This document shows, piece by piece, positions 1 through 7,151 of a stretch of 47,381 nt of DNA. Within the stretch, counting starts at the first letter, position 1, and the number at the start of each line of letters is the position of its first letter. The stretch covers positions 1 to 47,381 of the forward strand of contig JAKPCH010000096.1 in assembly GCA_029553375.1 (NCBI GenBank), written 5' to 3'. The position numbers were made by a program, and so were the translations under genes. The DNA is from Deltaproteobacteria bacterium. Lineage in GTDB: Bacteria; Desulfobacterota; Syntrophia; Syntrophales; UBA8958. The notes under the pieces are model-generated. The model searched no databases, was not told where the DNA came from, and saw only the letters and a list, made by a program, of their open reading frames with translations.

Positions 1-1
1 C

Positions 2-199
2 GCCCTGGGCGAGGACGGCCGCATCGAAAGATTTCACATGAACGATAAATGCGCCGCCGGGACGGGCCGCTTCCTGGAGATCATGGCCGCGGCCCTGGGC
101 CTCTCCCTGGCCGATTTCATCAGGGAGGCTTCCCTCGCCGAGTCGGAGGTCATCTCCACCATTAACACGTCGCGGCCCAGGGGGCGAAAGAGAGAATAA
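2..199 (+). pseudogene. Truncated CoA-dehydratase-type activase (BadF/HgdC family), 3' remnant
   Basis: Frame open from the window edge to a TAA at 197-199, giving 65 residues. It contains the block NDKCAAGTGRFLE, the family signature around the first [4Fe-4S]-ligating Cys of 2-hydroxyacyl-CoA dehydratase activases (ASKHA ATPases). Intact members continue with about 15 residues ending in a CTVFAESEV-like block that carries the second Cys, then roughly 100 more residues. Here DFIREA runs straight into SLAESEVIS and the frame stops ten residues later. The second Cys and the C-terminal nucleotide-binding part are therefore missing. I infer an internal deletion plus loss of the 3' end, so a non-functional or strongly altered protein. 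The 5' part is outside the window. Such activase-like genes are often found near selenium genes, which fits the neighbours. Confidence 0.6.
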
Positions 200-222
200 C
201 GAAGGTCGAGGAGGACCCGATC

Positions 223-837
223 ATGGAAGAGACGATAGACGCCCGGGGCCTGGCCTGTCCCGGGCCGGTGGTCCTGGCCAAGAAGGCCCTCGAGGGGAGC
301 GCGCGGGTGAAGGTCCTGGTGGACAACGAGACGGCCGTGGAGAACTTGCGCCGCCTGGCCCTGAGGAACGCCTGCGGTTTCGCCGTCGAGGGTGGGGAAG
401 GGGGGTGTTGGGAGATCGTCATCACCCGGGAGGGCCCCCTGGCGGAGGCCCCCGCCGAGGCCTCGCCCGAGACCCGCGGCACGAAGGCCCCCCGCGCCGC
501 GGGGCCCACGGTGATCGTCTTTGCCCATGACCGCATGGGCGGCGGGGACGACACCCTCGGTGACATCCTCCTGCGGGCCTTCGTCCACACCCTCCTGGAG
601 GTGAAACCCCGGCCCGACGTCGTCGTCTGTTACAACGGCGGGGTCAGGCTGGCCGTGGAGGGGGCCCAGACGGCGGCGGACCTCCGGGCCCTCGCCGAGG
701 GCGGGACGGAGATCCTCGTCTGCGGGACCTGTCTCAATTACTACGGCCTGACGGAGAAACTGGCCGTGGGGCGCGTCTCCAACATGTACGAGATCGCCGA
801 GACCCTGACGGCGGCGGGGAGGATCGTCAGGCCGTGA
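223..837 (+). CDS. yedF: Selenium metabolism protein YedF (TusA-like + DsrE-like)
   Basis: 204 residues. The N-terminal 75 residues are a TusA/SirA-like sulfur-carrier domain with the hallmark CPGP motif (Cys12). After a Pro/Ala-rich linker (about 78-95) comes a DsrE/F-like domain with the block LVCGTCLNYYG near the C-terminus. This two-domain architecture is that of YedF, a protein whose phylogenetic distribution follows selenium utilisation; a role in delivering or storing reduced Se/S is inferred, not proven. The start is chosen because AGGAGG lies about 8 bases upstream of ATG 223. The stop overlaps the GTG start of the next gene (GTGA), implying translational coupling. The adjoining DUF3343 and cysteine desulfurase genes are its usual partners. 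Confidence 0.85.
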   Translation: MEETIDARGLACPGPVVLAKKALEGSARVKVLVDNETAVENLRRLALRNACGFAVEGGEGGCWEIVITREGPLAEAPAEASPETRGTKAPRAAGPTVIVFAHDRMGGGDDTLGDILLRAFVHTLLEVKPRPDVVVCYNGGVRLAVEGAQTAADLRALAEGGTEILVCGTCLNYYGLTEKLAVGRVSNMYEIAETLTAAGRIVRP

Positions 838-1070
838 CGACCAAGGGGGGTCATGTCGTCTTTCTCTTCCCCTCCGTCAGCCACGCCCTGAAGGCGGAGA
901 AGATCCTCAAGGAGGCCGGCGTGACCCACAAGCTGATCCCCGTGCCCCGTCACATCAGCTCCGACTGCGGGGTGTGCCTCAGAGTCGAGGCGCCGCTCAG
1001 GGACGAGGTCGTCGCCCGCCTCCGGGGCCGGGTCACCTGGGAAGGCGAGGCGCCCCTCGAGGGGTCTTGA
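834..1070 (+). CDS. DUF3343 family protein, selenium-cluster partner
   Basis: 78-residue protein starting at GTG 834, overlapping the yedF stop by four bases. It shows the DUF3343 pattern: VVFLFPSVSHALKAEK at the N-terminus and a PRHISSDCGVCLRVE block with Cys45 and Cys48 in the middle. Proteins of this family are small putative Se/S carriers or binding proteins that usually sit between yedF-like genes and class V aminotransferases, as here. No enzymatic function is known to me. The size matches the family and no signal peptide or membrane segment is visible. Its role in Se or S trafficking is inferred from the context only. Confidence 0.8.
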   Translation: MTTKGGHVVFLFPSVSHALKAEKILKEAGVTHKLIPVPRHISSDCGVCLRVEAPLRDEVVARLRGRVTWEGEAPLEGS

Positions 1071-1088
1071 GGAAGGGGGGAAAGAGCG

Positions 1089-2264
1089 ATGGAGAAGGAT
1101 ACAGAGGGCCGGGTGATCTATTTCGACAACGCCGCCACGACGTGGCCCAAGCCGAAGGAGACGATCAGGGCCATGGTGGCCTACGCCGAGGAGGTCGGGG
1201 GCTCGCCGGGGCGCTCGGGCCACCGCCGGGCCGTCATGGCGGGCCGGATCATCTTCGAGGCCCGGGAGGCCCTGGCGGAGATCTTCGGCTGCGACGACCC
1301 CTTCCGGATCGTCTTCGCCAAGAACGCCACGGAGGCCATTAACACGGCCATCCTGGGCCTTCTGGAACCCGGGGACCACGTCGTCGTCTCCTCGTTGGAG
1401 CACAACTCCGTCATGCGGCCCCTGCGCCACCTCGAGAAGAGGGGACTGAGGCTCACCGTGGTGCCGCCGGGGCCCGACGGGGTCGTAGAGCCCGACCGGA
1501 TCGAGGACGCCCTGGGGGCCGACACGCGCCTCATCTGCCTCACCCACGCCTCGAACGTGACGGGCCAGATCCAGCCCGCGGCGTCGGTGGGCGAGATCGC
1601 CCGCCGCCGGGGCGTCCTCTTCCTCCTCGACGCCGCCCAGACGGCGGGCGCCGTCCCCATCGACGTCAGGGAGGCCAGGGTGGACCTCATGGCCTTCTCC
1701 GGCCACAAGTCCCTCTTCGGGCCCCAGGGGACGGGGGGTCTCTACATCGGCGAGGGGGTCGAGGAGCGCCTCCGGCCCCTGATTTACGGGGGGACGGGGA
1801 GCCGCTCGGAGTTCGAGGCCCAGCCCGATTTCCTCCCCGACAAGTACGAGTCGGGGACGCCCAACACGATCGGCATCGCCGGTCTGGGGGCGGGGGTGCG
1901 CTTCGTCCTCTCCGAGGGGATCCGGCGGATCAGGGAGAGGGAGGAGGAGCTGACGGGGCGTTTCCTCGCCGGTCTCGCGGCGATCCCGGGGGTCAGGGTC
2001 CACGGTCCCCAGGACGCCTCCTCCCGGACGGCCGTCGTCTCGTTCACCCTGGAGGGGGTCTCGCCCTCGGAGGCCGCTATGACCCTGGAGGAGGAGTTCG
2101 GGATCCTGTGCCGCCCGGGCCTCCACTGCGCCCCCTCGGCCCATAGGACCATCGGCACCTTCCCGGCGGGGACCGTCCGCTTCGGTTTCGGGTACTTCAA
2201 CACCGACGAGGAGATCGACCGGGGCCTGGAGGCCCTCCGCAAAATACGCCGACACAATACTTAA
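1089..2264 (+). CDS. Cysteine desulfurase-like class V aminotransferase
   Basis: 391-residue PLP enzyme of the SufS/CsdA-like group. It opens with YFDNAATTWPKP, carries the PLP-binding Lys in SGHKSLFGP (Lys207) and the group-II style active-site Cys in the motif RPGLHCAP (Cys347), followed by GTVRFGFGYFNT. Expected reaction: release of sulfur (or selenium) from cysteine/selenocysteine as an enzyme-bound persulfide/perselenide plus alanine. Its place directly after yedF and DUF3343 (18 bases, with a GGGGG-type ribosome site) matches the cysteine desulfurase variant linked to selenium metabolism. A general Fe-S or thiolation role cannot be excluded. Full length, with no defects seen. Confidence 0.88.
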   Translation: MEKDTEGRVIYFDNAATTWPKPKETIRAMVAYAEEVGGSPGRSGHRRAVMAGRIIFEAREALAEIFGCDDPFRIVFAKNATEAINTAILGLLEPGDHVVVSSLEHNSVMRPLRHLEKRGLRLTVVPPGPDGVVEPDRIEDALGADTRLICLTHASNVTGQIQPAASVGEIARRRGVLFLLDAAQTAGAVPIDVREARVDLMAFSGHKSLFGPQGTGGLYIGEGVEERLRPLIYGGTGSRSEFEAQPDFLPDKYESGTPNTIGIAGLGAGVRFVLSEGIRRIREREEELTGRFLAGLAAIPGVRVHGPQDASSRTAVVSFTLEGVSPSEAAMTLEEEFGILCRPGLHCAPSAHRTIGTFPAGTVRFGFGYFNTDEEIDRGLEALRKIRRHNT

Positions 2265-2545
2265 TTCGTAAGCCGCCGTATTTATTGCCGTTGTTTTCAG
2301 GGGAAGGCGTTATCGTGTCCCCGAATTTCTTCGTCGCCTTGCCTTCTCACCCCCGGCCCGGCCGCGAGAGGGACAAGAAGATGCGTTTTCCTGAAAAACC
2401 CCGGGGGCCCGGCGGCGGGGTTCTGAGTCTTTGAGGGGCCCCGGGCCTTCCGGGTGTTGACATTTTGCCCCTTTTGGGGGGAGAGATGGGCGAGGCGGGG
2501 CCTTGCCCCGTCCCTCACCCAAAACGACCGGGCAGGTGTCGAACC
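2265..2545. other. Intergenic region after the selenium operon
   Basis: 281 bases without a convincing gene. A 7-bp inverted repeat, AACCCCG (2397-2403) with CGGGGTT (2416-2422), followed by a short CTTT stretch, could end the upstream operon, but there is no strong T-tract. A TTGACA at 2457-2462 looks like a -35 box but lacks a recognisable -10 at 16-18 bases. A GC hairpin CGGGGC-CTT-GCCCCG lies around 2495-2512, just ahead of the next gene. Confidence 0.4.
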
Positions 2546-4279
2546 ATGGGCTCCCCCTTCTTCAAGAACCGCCGCCTTCCGGCGCTGATCCTCGCCGCGG
2601 CGGTCCTTGTCGTCTTCGGGCGCATGGTCTCCTTCGATTTCGTCTTCTACGACGACCAGGCCTACGTCGTCGCCAACGCCCATATCCGGGCGGGCCTGAC
2701 GGCCGATTCCCTCCGCTGGGCCCTCACGGCCCTGGAGGCGGGTTTCTGGCAGCCCCTGACCTGGATCTCCTTACTCCTGGACCGGGAGATCTGGGGCATG
2801 AACCCCGGCGGCTACCACCTGACGAACCTCCTGCTGCACCTCGCCTCGGTCCTCCTCCTCTTCGCCGCCCTGGACCGCCTGACGGGCGAGACGGCCAAGA
2901 GCTTTCTCGTCGCCGCCCTCTTCGCCGTTCATCCCCTCCACGTGGAGCCCGTGGCCTGGATCGCCGCCCGCAAGGACGTCCTGGCCGGGGTCTTCTGGTC
3001 TTTCGCCCTCCTCCTCTGGGGCGCCTACGGGGAGAAAGAGGGGAAGGGGAGCTACCTGGCCGTCCTTGGGGCCTACGTCCTGGGCCTGGCCTCCAAGGCC
3101 ATGGTCGTCACCCTGCCCGCCGTATTGCTCCTCCTCGACGTGTGGCCCCTCGGGCGCCTCGGGAGGCGGGGGTGGAAGAGGCTCGTCCTGGAAAAGGCGC
3201 CCTTCCTTATCGTCGGTCTCGCCGTCGGCCTGGCGACCGTGGCGGCGGAGGAACAGGCGGGGGCCCTCAAGGGCCTGGGGGAGTACCCCCTCGCGGCCCG
3301 CCTGGGGAACGCCGCCTGCGCCCTCGCCTTCTATCTCGGCAAGACCCTCCTCCCCTTCGACCTCGCCGTCCCCTACCCCCACCCGGGGCACTGGCCCCTC
3401 CCCTACGTGGCCGTCTCCCTGGCCGTCGTCCTTCTCTTGACCTACGGCGCCCTCAGGAACTACCGCCGGAGGCCTTATCTCCTCGTGGGGTGGCTCTGGT
3501 ACCTCGTCACCCTCCTGCCCGTCACGGGCCTCGTCCAGATCGGGAGCCACGCCTTCGCCGACCGGTACTCCTATCTGCCCCTCACGGGGATCTTCATCGC
3601 CGTCGTCTGGGGAGGGGCATCCCTGGGGGAACGGCGGGAGGGGGTGGAGAGGACCCCGGAGGCGGAAGGAACGACGGGCGCCTACGACGATTTGAGCTGG
3701 GAGAGGACGGGGGTGGGGCGGTGCGTCGCCGCCTCCCTCAAGGCCGACGGGCCCCCCGTCGCCCCCGGGACCCTCGCCGTCGCCGCCGCGGGGGCCATGG
3801 TCCTCTTCGCCGTTTTGTCCTTCGTCCAGACGGGTTACTGGCGGGACGCCGAGACCCTCTTCAGGCACGCCGTGGAGGTGACCCAGGATAACTGGGTCGC
3901 CCGCAACAACCTCGGCGCCGCCCTTTCCCGCCGGGGTCGGCCCGCCGAGGCGGTACCCCACCTGGCGGAGGCCCTGCGCCTGCGTCCCGCCTACGCCGAC
4001 GCCCTCTTCAACATGGGTGTCGCCCTCGCCCAGCAGGGCCTCTTCGACGAGGCCCGCCGTTACTACGAAGGGGCCCTGTCCCTCCGCCCGGACTGGCCGG
4101 AGGCCCACAACAACCTGGGGATCGCCCTGGCCGAGGGGGGCGACCCCGCCGCCGCCGTCGGCCGTTTCCAGGAGGCCCTGCGCCTCGACCCCACTTACGG
4201 CGCGGCGAGGAGGAACCTGGAGACGGCCCTGAAAGAGCTGGAAGCGAAGAGGGGGGCGAAGACCCCGAAGGGGGACTGA
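2546..4279 (+). CDS. TMTC-like polytopic membrane protein with TPR repeats (predicted GT-C type glycosyltransferase)
   Basis: 577 residues from ATG 2546; an upstream in-frame ATG at 2465 would add a Gly/Pro-rich, non-membrane extension and is less likely. The first half is a polytopic inner-membrane domain starting with a hydrophobic segment and an acidic pair in a FYDDQAYV block, the position where GT-C glycosyltransferases and TMTC-like proteins carry catalytic acidic residues. Further blocks HPLHVEPVAWIAARKDVL and FADRYSYLP are typical of the bacterial TMTC-like family. A hydrophilic insert (about residues 360-405) separates it from the last membrane segment. About three TPR units follow (NNLGAAL, FNMGVAL, NNLGIAL). 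Transfer of a sugar from a polyprenyl-phosphate donor to an exported acceptor is inferred. The stop lies 9 bases from the convergent DegT gene. Confidence 0.7.
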   Translation: MGSPFFKNRRLPALILAAAVLVVFGRMVSFDFVFYDDQAYVVANAHIRAGLTADSLRWALTALEAGFWQPLTWISLLLDREIWGMNPGGYHLTNLLLHLASVLLLFAALDRLTGETAKSFLVAALFAVHPLHVEPVAWIAARKDVLAGVFWSFALLLWGAYGEKEGKGSYLAVLGAYVLGLASKAMVVTLPAVLLLLDVWPLGRLGRRGWKRLVLEKAPFLIVGLAVGLATVAAEEQAGALKGLGEYPLAARLGNAACALAFYLGKTLLPFDLAVPYPHPGHWPLPYVAVSLAVVLLLTYGALRNYRRRPYLLVGWLWYLVTLLPVTGLVQIGSHAFADRYSYLPLTGIFIAVVWGGASLGERREGVERTPEAEGTTGAYDDLSWERTGVGRCVAASLKADGPPVAPGTLAVAAAGAMVLFAVLSFVQTGYWRDAETLFRHAVEVTQDNWVARNNLGAALSRRGRPAEAVPHLAEALRLRPAYADALFNMGVALAQQGLFDEARRYYEGALSLRPDWPEAHNNLGIALAEGGDPAAAVGRFQEALRLDPTYGAARRNLETALKELEAKRGAKTPKGD

Positions 4280-4288
4280 CGGGCCGTC

Positions 4289-5395
4289 TCAGAGGCCCGC
4301 GGCGAAGTCCCTGAGGGCTCCCTTCACCTTGAGCACCTCGTCGCGGGTGAGGTCGTAGAAGAGGGGCAGGGCCAGGACGCGGTCGTAGATCTCCCGGGCC
4401 CCCGGGTAGGCCCCGGCGTCCCCGAGGAGAAAGAGGGGGGTCTCGTAGGGGCGGTTGGCGGTGATCCCCCGGGACCGGAAGAAGGCCCGGGCCTCCTCAA
4501 TGGGGGTGCCGGCCAGACGGACGACGTAGCGGTAACAGGCGTCGCTCCCGTAGTCCCGCGGGACGAGAAGACCGGACCCGGCGAGGGCGGCGTCGTAGGC
4601 CCGGGCGATCCTCCTCCTCTTGGCGACGACGGCGTCGATCTCGGCCAGCTGCGCGAGGCCGAGGAAGGCGAGGAGATCCGAAAGGGAGACGTTGTAGCCG
4701 CGGGGCGTCCCTTTGGAGACGGAGTCGGTCAGCTTGTAGTCCCTGATGCGGGCCGCGATCGCCGACGGCGCCCTGGCGGCCCCGCCGTAGGCCGTGTGGA
4801 GGAGCTTGGTGGCGTAGAAGGAGAAGAAGGCGGCCTCCGCGAGGGCGCCCACGGGCCTCCCCCCCCGGCGGCAGCCGACGGTGTGGGCACAGTCCTCGAT
4901 GGGGAAGGGGAGGTCCCACAGGGCCTGGGGGTTCACGGTCCCGAAGGTGTGGACGACGACGACGGCCAGGGTCTTTTTCGTGAGGCGTCTCTTCAGGTCC
5001 CCTGCGTCGTAGGCGAAGGTGGCGGGGTCCGTGTCGGCCACGACGGGTCTCAAATCCGCGGACCGGACGGCCCAAAAGACGGAAGGGCAGCAGTAGGCGG
5101 GGACGACGACCTCTTCGCCGCGCCCCCGGTGATCCTTGAGGGCCCTCAGGAGGAGCATCAGGGCCGTGGTCCCCGAGTTGACCGTCACGACCTCAGGCGC
5201 CGTGAGGCCCTCGAGGGCCGCCTCGAACGCCGCCGTGACGGGGCCCGCCGCGAGGTGGCGCCCCCGGAGGATCGCCCCCAGGCCCCTGAGGGTCCCCTTG
5301 GGGACATGGGGCCGGGAGAGGGGGATGAGGTCGGAGCGGGAGGGCTCACCCGGCGGGGCCGCGGTGAAGCTCCCCTTTTTCCCCTTGCTTTTCAT
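4289..5395 (-). CDS. DegT/DnrJ/EryC1 family PLP aminotransferase
   Basis: 368-residue sugar-nucleotide aminotransferase-like protein. It has the family opening LSRPHVPKGT, a substrate block VNSGTTALMLLLRAL, and the internal-aldimine Lys in SFYATKLLHTAYGG (Lys197). The family converts keto-sugars of nucleotide sugars to amino-sugars for LPS, O-antigen or glycan building. Some members lack the Lys and are dehydratases; here it is present. Flanking glycosylation genes support a surface-polysaccharide role. A TTGCGC-17-TACAAT promoter reads into this gene with the -10 only six bases from the ATG, and no Shine-Dalgarno is present, so the mRNA may be leaderless. Confidence 0.82.
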   Translation of the reverse strand: MKSKGKKGSFTAAPPGEPSRSDLIPLSRPHVPKGTLRGLGAILRGRHLAAGPVTAAFEAALEGLTAPEVVTVNSGTTALMLLLRALKDHRGRGEEVVVPAYCCPSVFWAVRSADLRPVVADTDPATFAYDAGDLKRRLTKKTLAVVVVHTFGTVNPQALWDLPFPIEDCAHTVGCRRGGRPVGALAEAAFFSFYATKLLHTAYGGAARAPSAIAARIRDYKLTDSVSKGTPRGYNVSLSDLLAFLGLAQLAEIDAVVAKRRRIARAYDAALAGSGLLVPRDYGSDACYRYVVRLAGTPIEEARAFFRSRGITANRPYETPLFLLGDAGAYPGAREIYDRVLALPLFYDLTRDEVLKVKGALRDFAAGL

Positions 5396-5401
5396 GGGGC
5401 G

Positions 5402-5430
5402 ATTGTAGCATCAAAGGTGCCTTCGCGCAA
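5402..5430 (-). promoter_or_regulatory. Sigma70-like promoter of the DegT gene, predicted leaderless start
   Basis: On the minus strand TTGCGC (5430-5425) is 17 bases from TACAAT (5407-5402). The ATG begins at 5395, only six bases after the -10, so transcription would start at or next to the start codon. Confidence 0.55.
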
Positions 5431-5456
5431 AGGATGTTGGAGGGGAAAGGTCCCTT

Positions 5457-6239
5457 ATGATCGCCGGGAAAAAGGTCGTCGTCGTCATGCCCGCCTACAA
5501 CGCCGCCCGGACCCTGAGGCGGACCTACGAGGAGGTGATGGCCCAGGGGGTCGTGGATCTCGTCATCCTGGTGGACGACGCGAGCGCCGACGAGACCGTC
5601 GCCATCGGGCGGACCCTCCCCCGGACGAAGGTCCACGTCCACGAGCGCAACAGGGGCTACGGGGCCAACCAGAAGACCTGTTACCGCCTCGCCCTGGAGG
5701 AGGGGGCCGACATCGTCGTCATGTGCCACCCCGACTACCAGTACACGCCGAAGCTCATCCCCGCCATGGCCGACCTGATCGCCTGCGGCCTCTACCACTG
5801 CGTGTTGGGGTCGCGGATCCTCGGGGGGTACGCCCTGAAGGGGGGCATGCCCCCGTGGAAGTACGCGGCCAACCGTTTCTTGACCTTCGTCGAGAACCTC
5901 CTGATGGGGGCCAAGCTCTCGGAATACCACACGGGCTATCGGGCCTTCTCCCGGGAGCTCCTCCTGGCCCTCCCCCTGGAGGAGAACTCCGACGACTTCG
6001 TCTTCGACAACCAGATGCTGGCCCAGATCCTCTGGCTGGGCTACACCATCGCCGAGGTGAGCTGCCCCACCAAGTACTTCCCCGAGGCCTCCTCCATCAA
6101 CCTCCCCAGGAGCGTGAAGTACGGCTTCGGCTGCCTCCGGACGGCCCTCCTCTTCCGCCTCAACAGGATGGGGGTCCTCCGCTCCCCCCTCTTTTACGGG
6201 ACGGGCCGGCGTCCCTATCACGGCCTCGTGTCGTCCTGA
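5457..6239 (+). CDS. Family 2 glycosyltransferase (DPM/polyprenyl-phosphate type)
   Basis: 260-residue GT-A fold enzyme with no signal peptide. Motifs: VVVVMPAYNAARTL at the N-terminus, ILVDDASADET for nucleotide binding, ERNRGYGANQKTCYRLALEEGADIV and the metal-site region CHPDYQYTP. The layout resembles dolichyl/undecaprenyl-phosphate sugar transferases that use a nucleotide sugar and a lipid phosphate. There is no C-terminal membrane domain, so it is probably peripheral on the cytoplasmic face. Divergent from the DegT gene, with a 61-base shared promoter region and GGAGGGG upstream of ATG 5457. It could supply the lipid-linked sugar used by the TMTC-like protein at 2546; that link is inference. 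Confidence 0.82.
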   Translation: MIAGKKVVVVMPAYNAARTLRRTYEEVMAQGVVDLVILVDDASADETVAIGRTLPRTKVHVHERNRGYGANQKTCYRLALEEGADIVVMCHPDYQYTPKLIPAMADLIACGLYHCVLGSRILGGYALKGGMPPWKYAANRFLTFVENLLMGAKLSEYHTGYRAFSRELLLALPLEENSDDFVFDNQMLAQILWLGYTIAEVSCPTKYFPEASSINLPRSVKYGFGCLRTALLFRLNRMGVLRSPLFYGTGRRPYHGLVSS

Positions 6240-6331
6240 TTCGAGACCTTACTCACCGCGGTCACCCATCCTAAGGAATCCCTTCGCGAAAAGCTGTTTT
6301 CCTGAACGACGTCTCCGACGGAAAAAATAGC

Positions 6332-6360
6332 TTGACACGGAGACGTGTTTCGTTTATCCA
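6332..6360 (+). promoter_or_regulatory. Promoter of the tetR-beta-oxidation operon
   Basis: TTGACA at 6332-6337, 17-base spacer, TATCCA at 6355-6360. The predicted transcription start falls inside the palindromic operator that follows, as expected for repression by a TetR protein. Confidence 0.55.
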
Positions 6361-6362
6361 CG

Positions 6363-6381
6363 TTCTGACCGTCGGTCAGAA
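6363..6381 (+). promoter_or_regulatory. Perfect palindromic operator (likely TetR site)
   Basis: TTCTGACCGTCGGTCAGAA: 9-bp perfect inverted repeat around one central base, overlapping the expected +1. A weaker relative with 13 of 19 identical positions lies at 6399-6417, 36 bp centre to centre. The bound protein is most likely the TetR regulator encoded next. Confidence 0.65.
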
Positions 6382-6443
6382 TTTGACCACAATTCATAAT
6401 CTGAACAGCGGTCACGTCATTCTCAAGGAAGGGCCCCTCAACC

Positions 6444-7085
6444 ATGGGACTTGAAGAGCGCAGGAGAAGAGAGAAGGAAAGCCGCCGGGGGGCCATCCTG
6501 AAGGCCGCCCGCAAACTCTTCCTCGAGCGGGGCTTCAGGGCCGTCACCGTCGACGACATCGCCAAGAAGGCGGAGATCAGCAAGGGGGCCGTCTATCTCC
6601 ATTTCAAGAGCAAGGAGGAGATGTACGCCCAGATCCTCCTCAACGACGTGGCGAAGTTCCACCAGGCCGTCACGGACCAGCTGGCCAACGGCCGGAGCGC
6701 CGCGGACAATCTCCTGCGCTTCTCCCAGGTCTACGTCGATTTCTTCCTCAAGGAGCGGGAGCTCTTCCGCATCCTCATGACCTACATGCTCCACACGAAC
6801 AATATGAGCCTCCGGTCGGAGATCGACTCCCAGATCGTCGGGGCTACGAATAAAACAATGGAAATTATTGAGGATATCTTCAAGAAGGGCATGGAGACGG
6901 GCGAGTTCCCCCCGGGGATGGATCTCCGTCTCAAGCGCAACGCCGTCTGGGGATTTCTCAACGGAATCATCTCTCTCCACCTGTTCACCGGCCGGGAGCA
7001 GAAACGGGAGGAGAGGATAAGGTCAACGATCACGGCCACCCTCGAGATCTTCATCCGGGGTCTCAAGGCCCCCCGGGAGGATTAG
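6444..7085 (+). CDS. TetR family transcriptional regulator of the beta-oxidation operon
   Basis: 213 residues. The N-terminal helix-turn-helix is canonical: RRGAILKAARKLFLERGFRAVTVDDIAKKAEISKGAVYLHFKSKEEMY (about 13-62 in pieces). The C-terminal ligand domain resembles fatty-acyl-CoA-responsive regulators by position only. It is the first gene before acyl-CoA dehydrogenase, FadN-type and thiolase genes, 66 bases upstream of the first enzyme with no separate promoter seen. I infer autoregulation and acyl-CoA (FadR-like) control of the operon through the palindrome at 6363-6381. The inducer is not determinable from sequence. Confidence 0.85.
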   Translation: MGLEERRRREKESRRGAILKAARKLFLERGFRAVTVDDIAKKAEISKGAVYLHFKSKEEMYAQILLNDVAKFHQAVTDQLANGRSAADNLLRFSQVYVDFFLKERELFRILMTYMLHTNNMSLRSEIDSQIVGATNKTMEIIEDIFKKGMETGEFPPGMDLRLKRNAVWGFLNGIISLHLFTGREQKREERIRSTITATLEIFIRGLKAPRED

Positions 7086-7151
7086 GGCGGGGGACGGGCC
7101 GAGGGTTCGTTTGGTGACGACGGACGACTGGACGAAAAAGAGGAGGTCGGT

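Noticed and set aside
741-2255. 504-codon open frame on the minus strand
   Set aside because: Mirror of the yedF-DUF3343-desulfurase genes; Asp/Gly/Pro-rich low-complexity translation with no motifs, caused by GC-rich codon positions.
2457-2485. TTGACA as promoter of the TMTC-like gene
   Set aside because: No acceptable -10 at 16-18 bases; the region there is G-rich.
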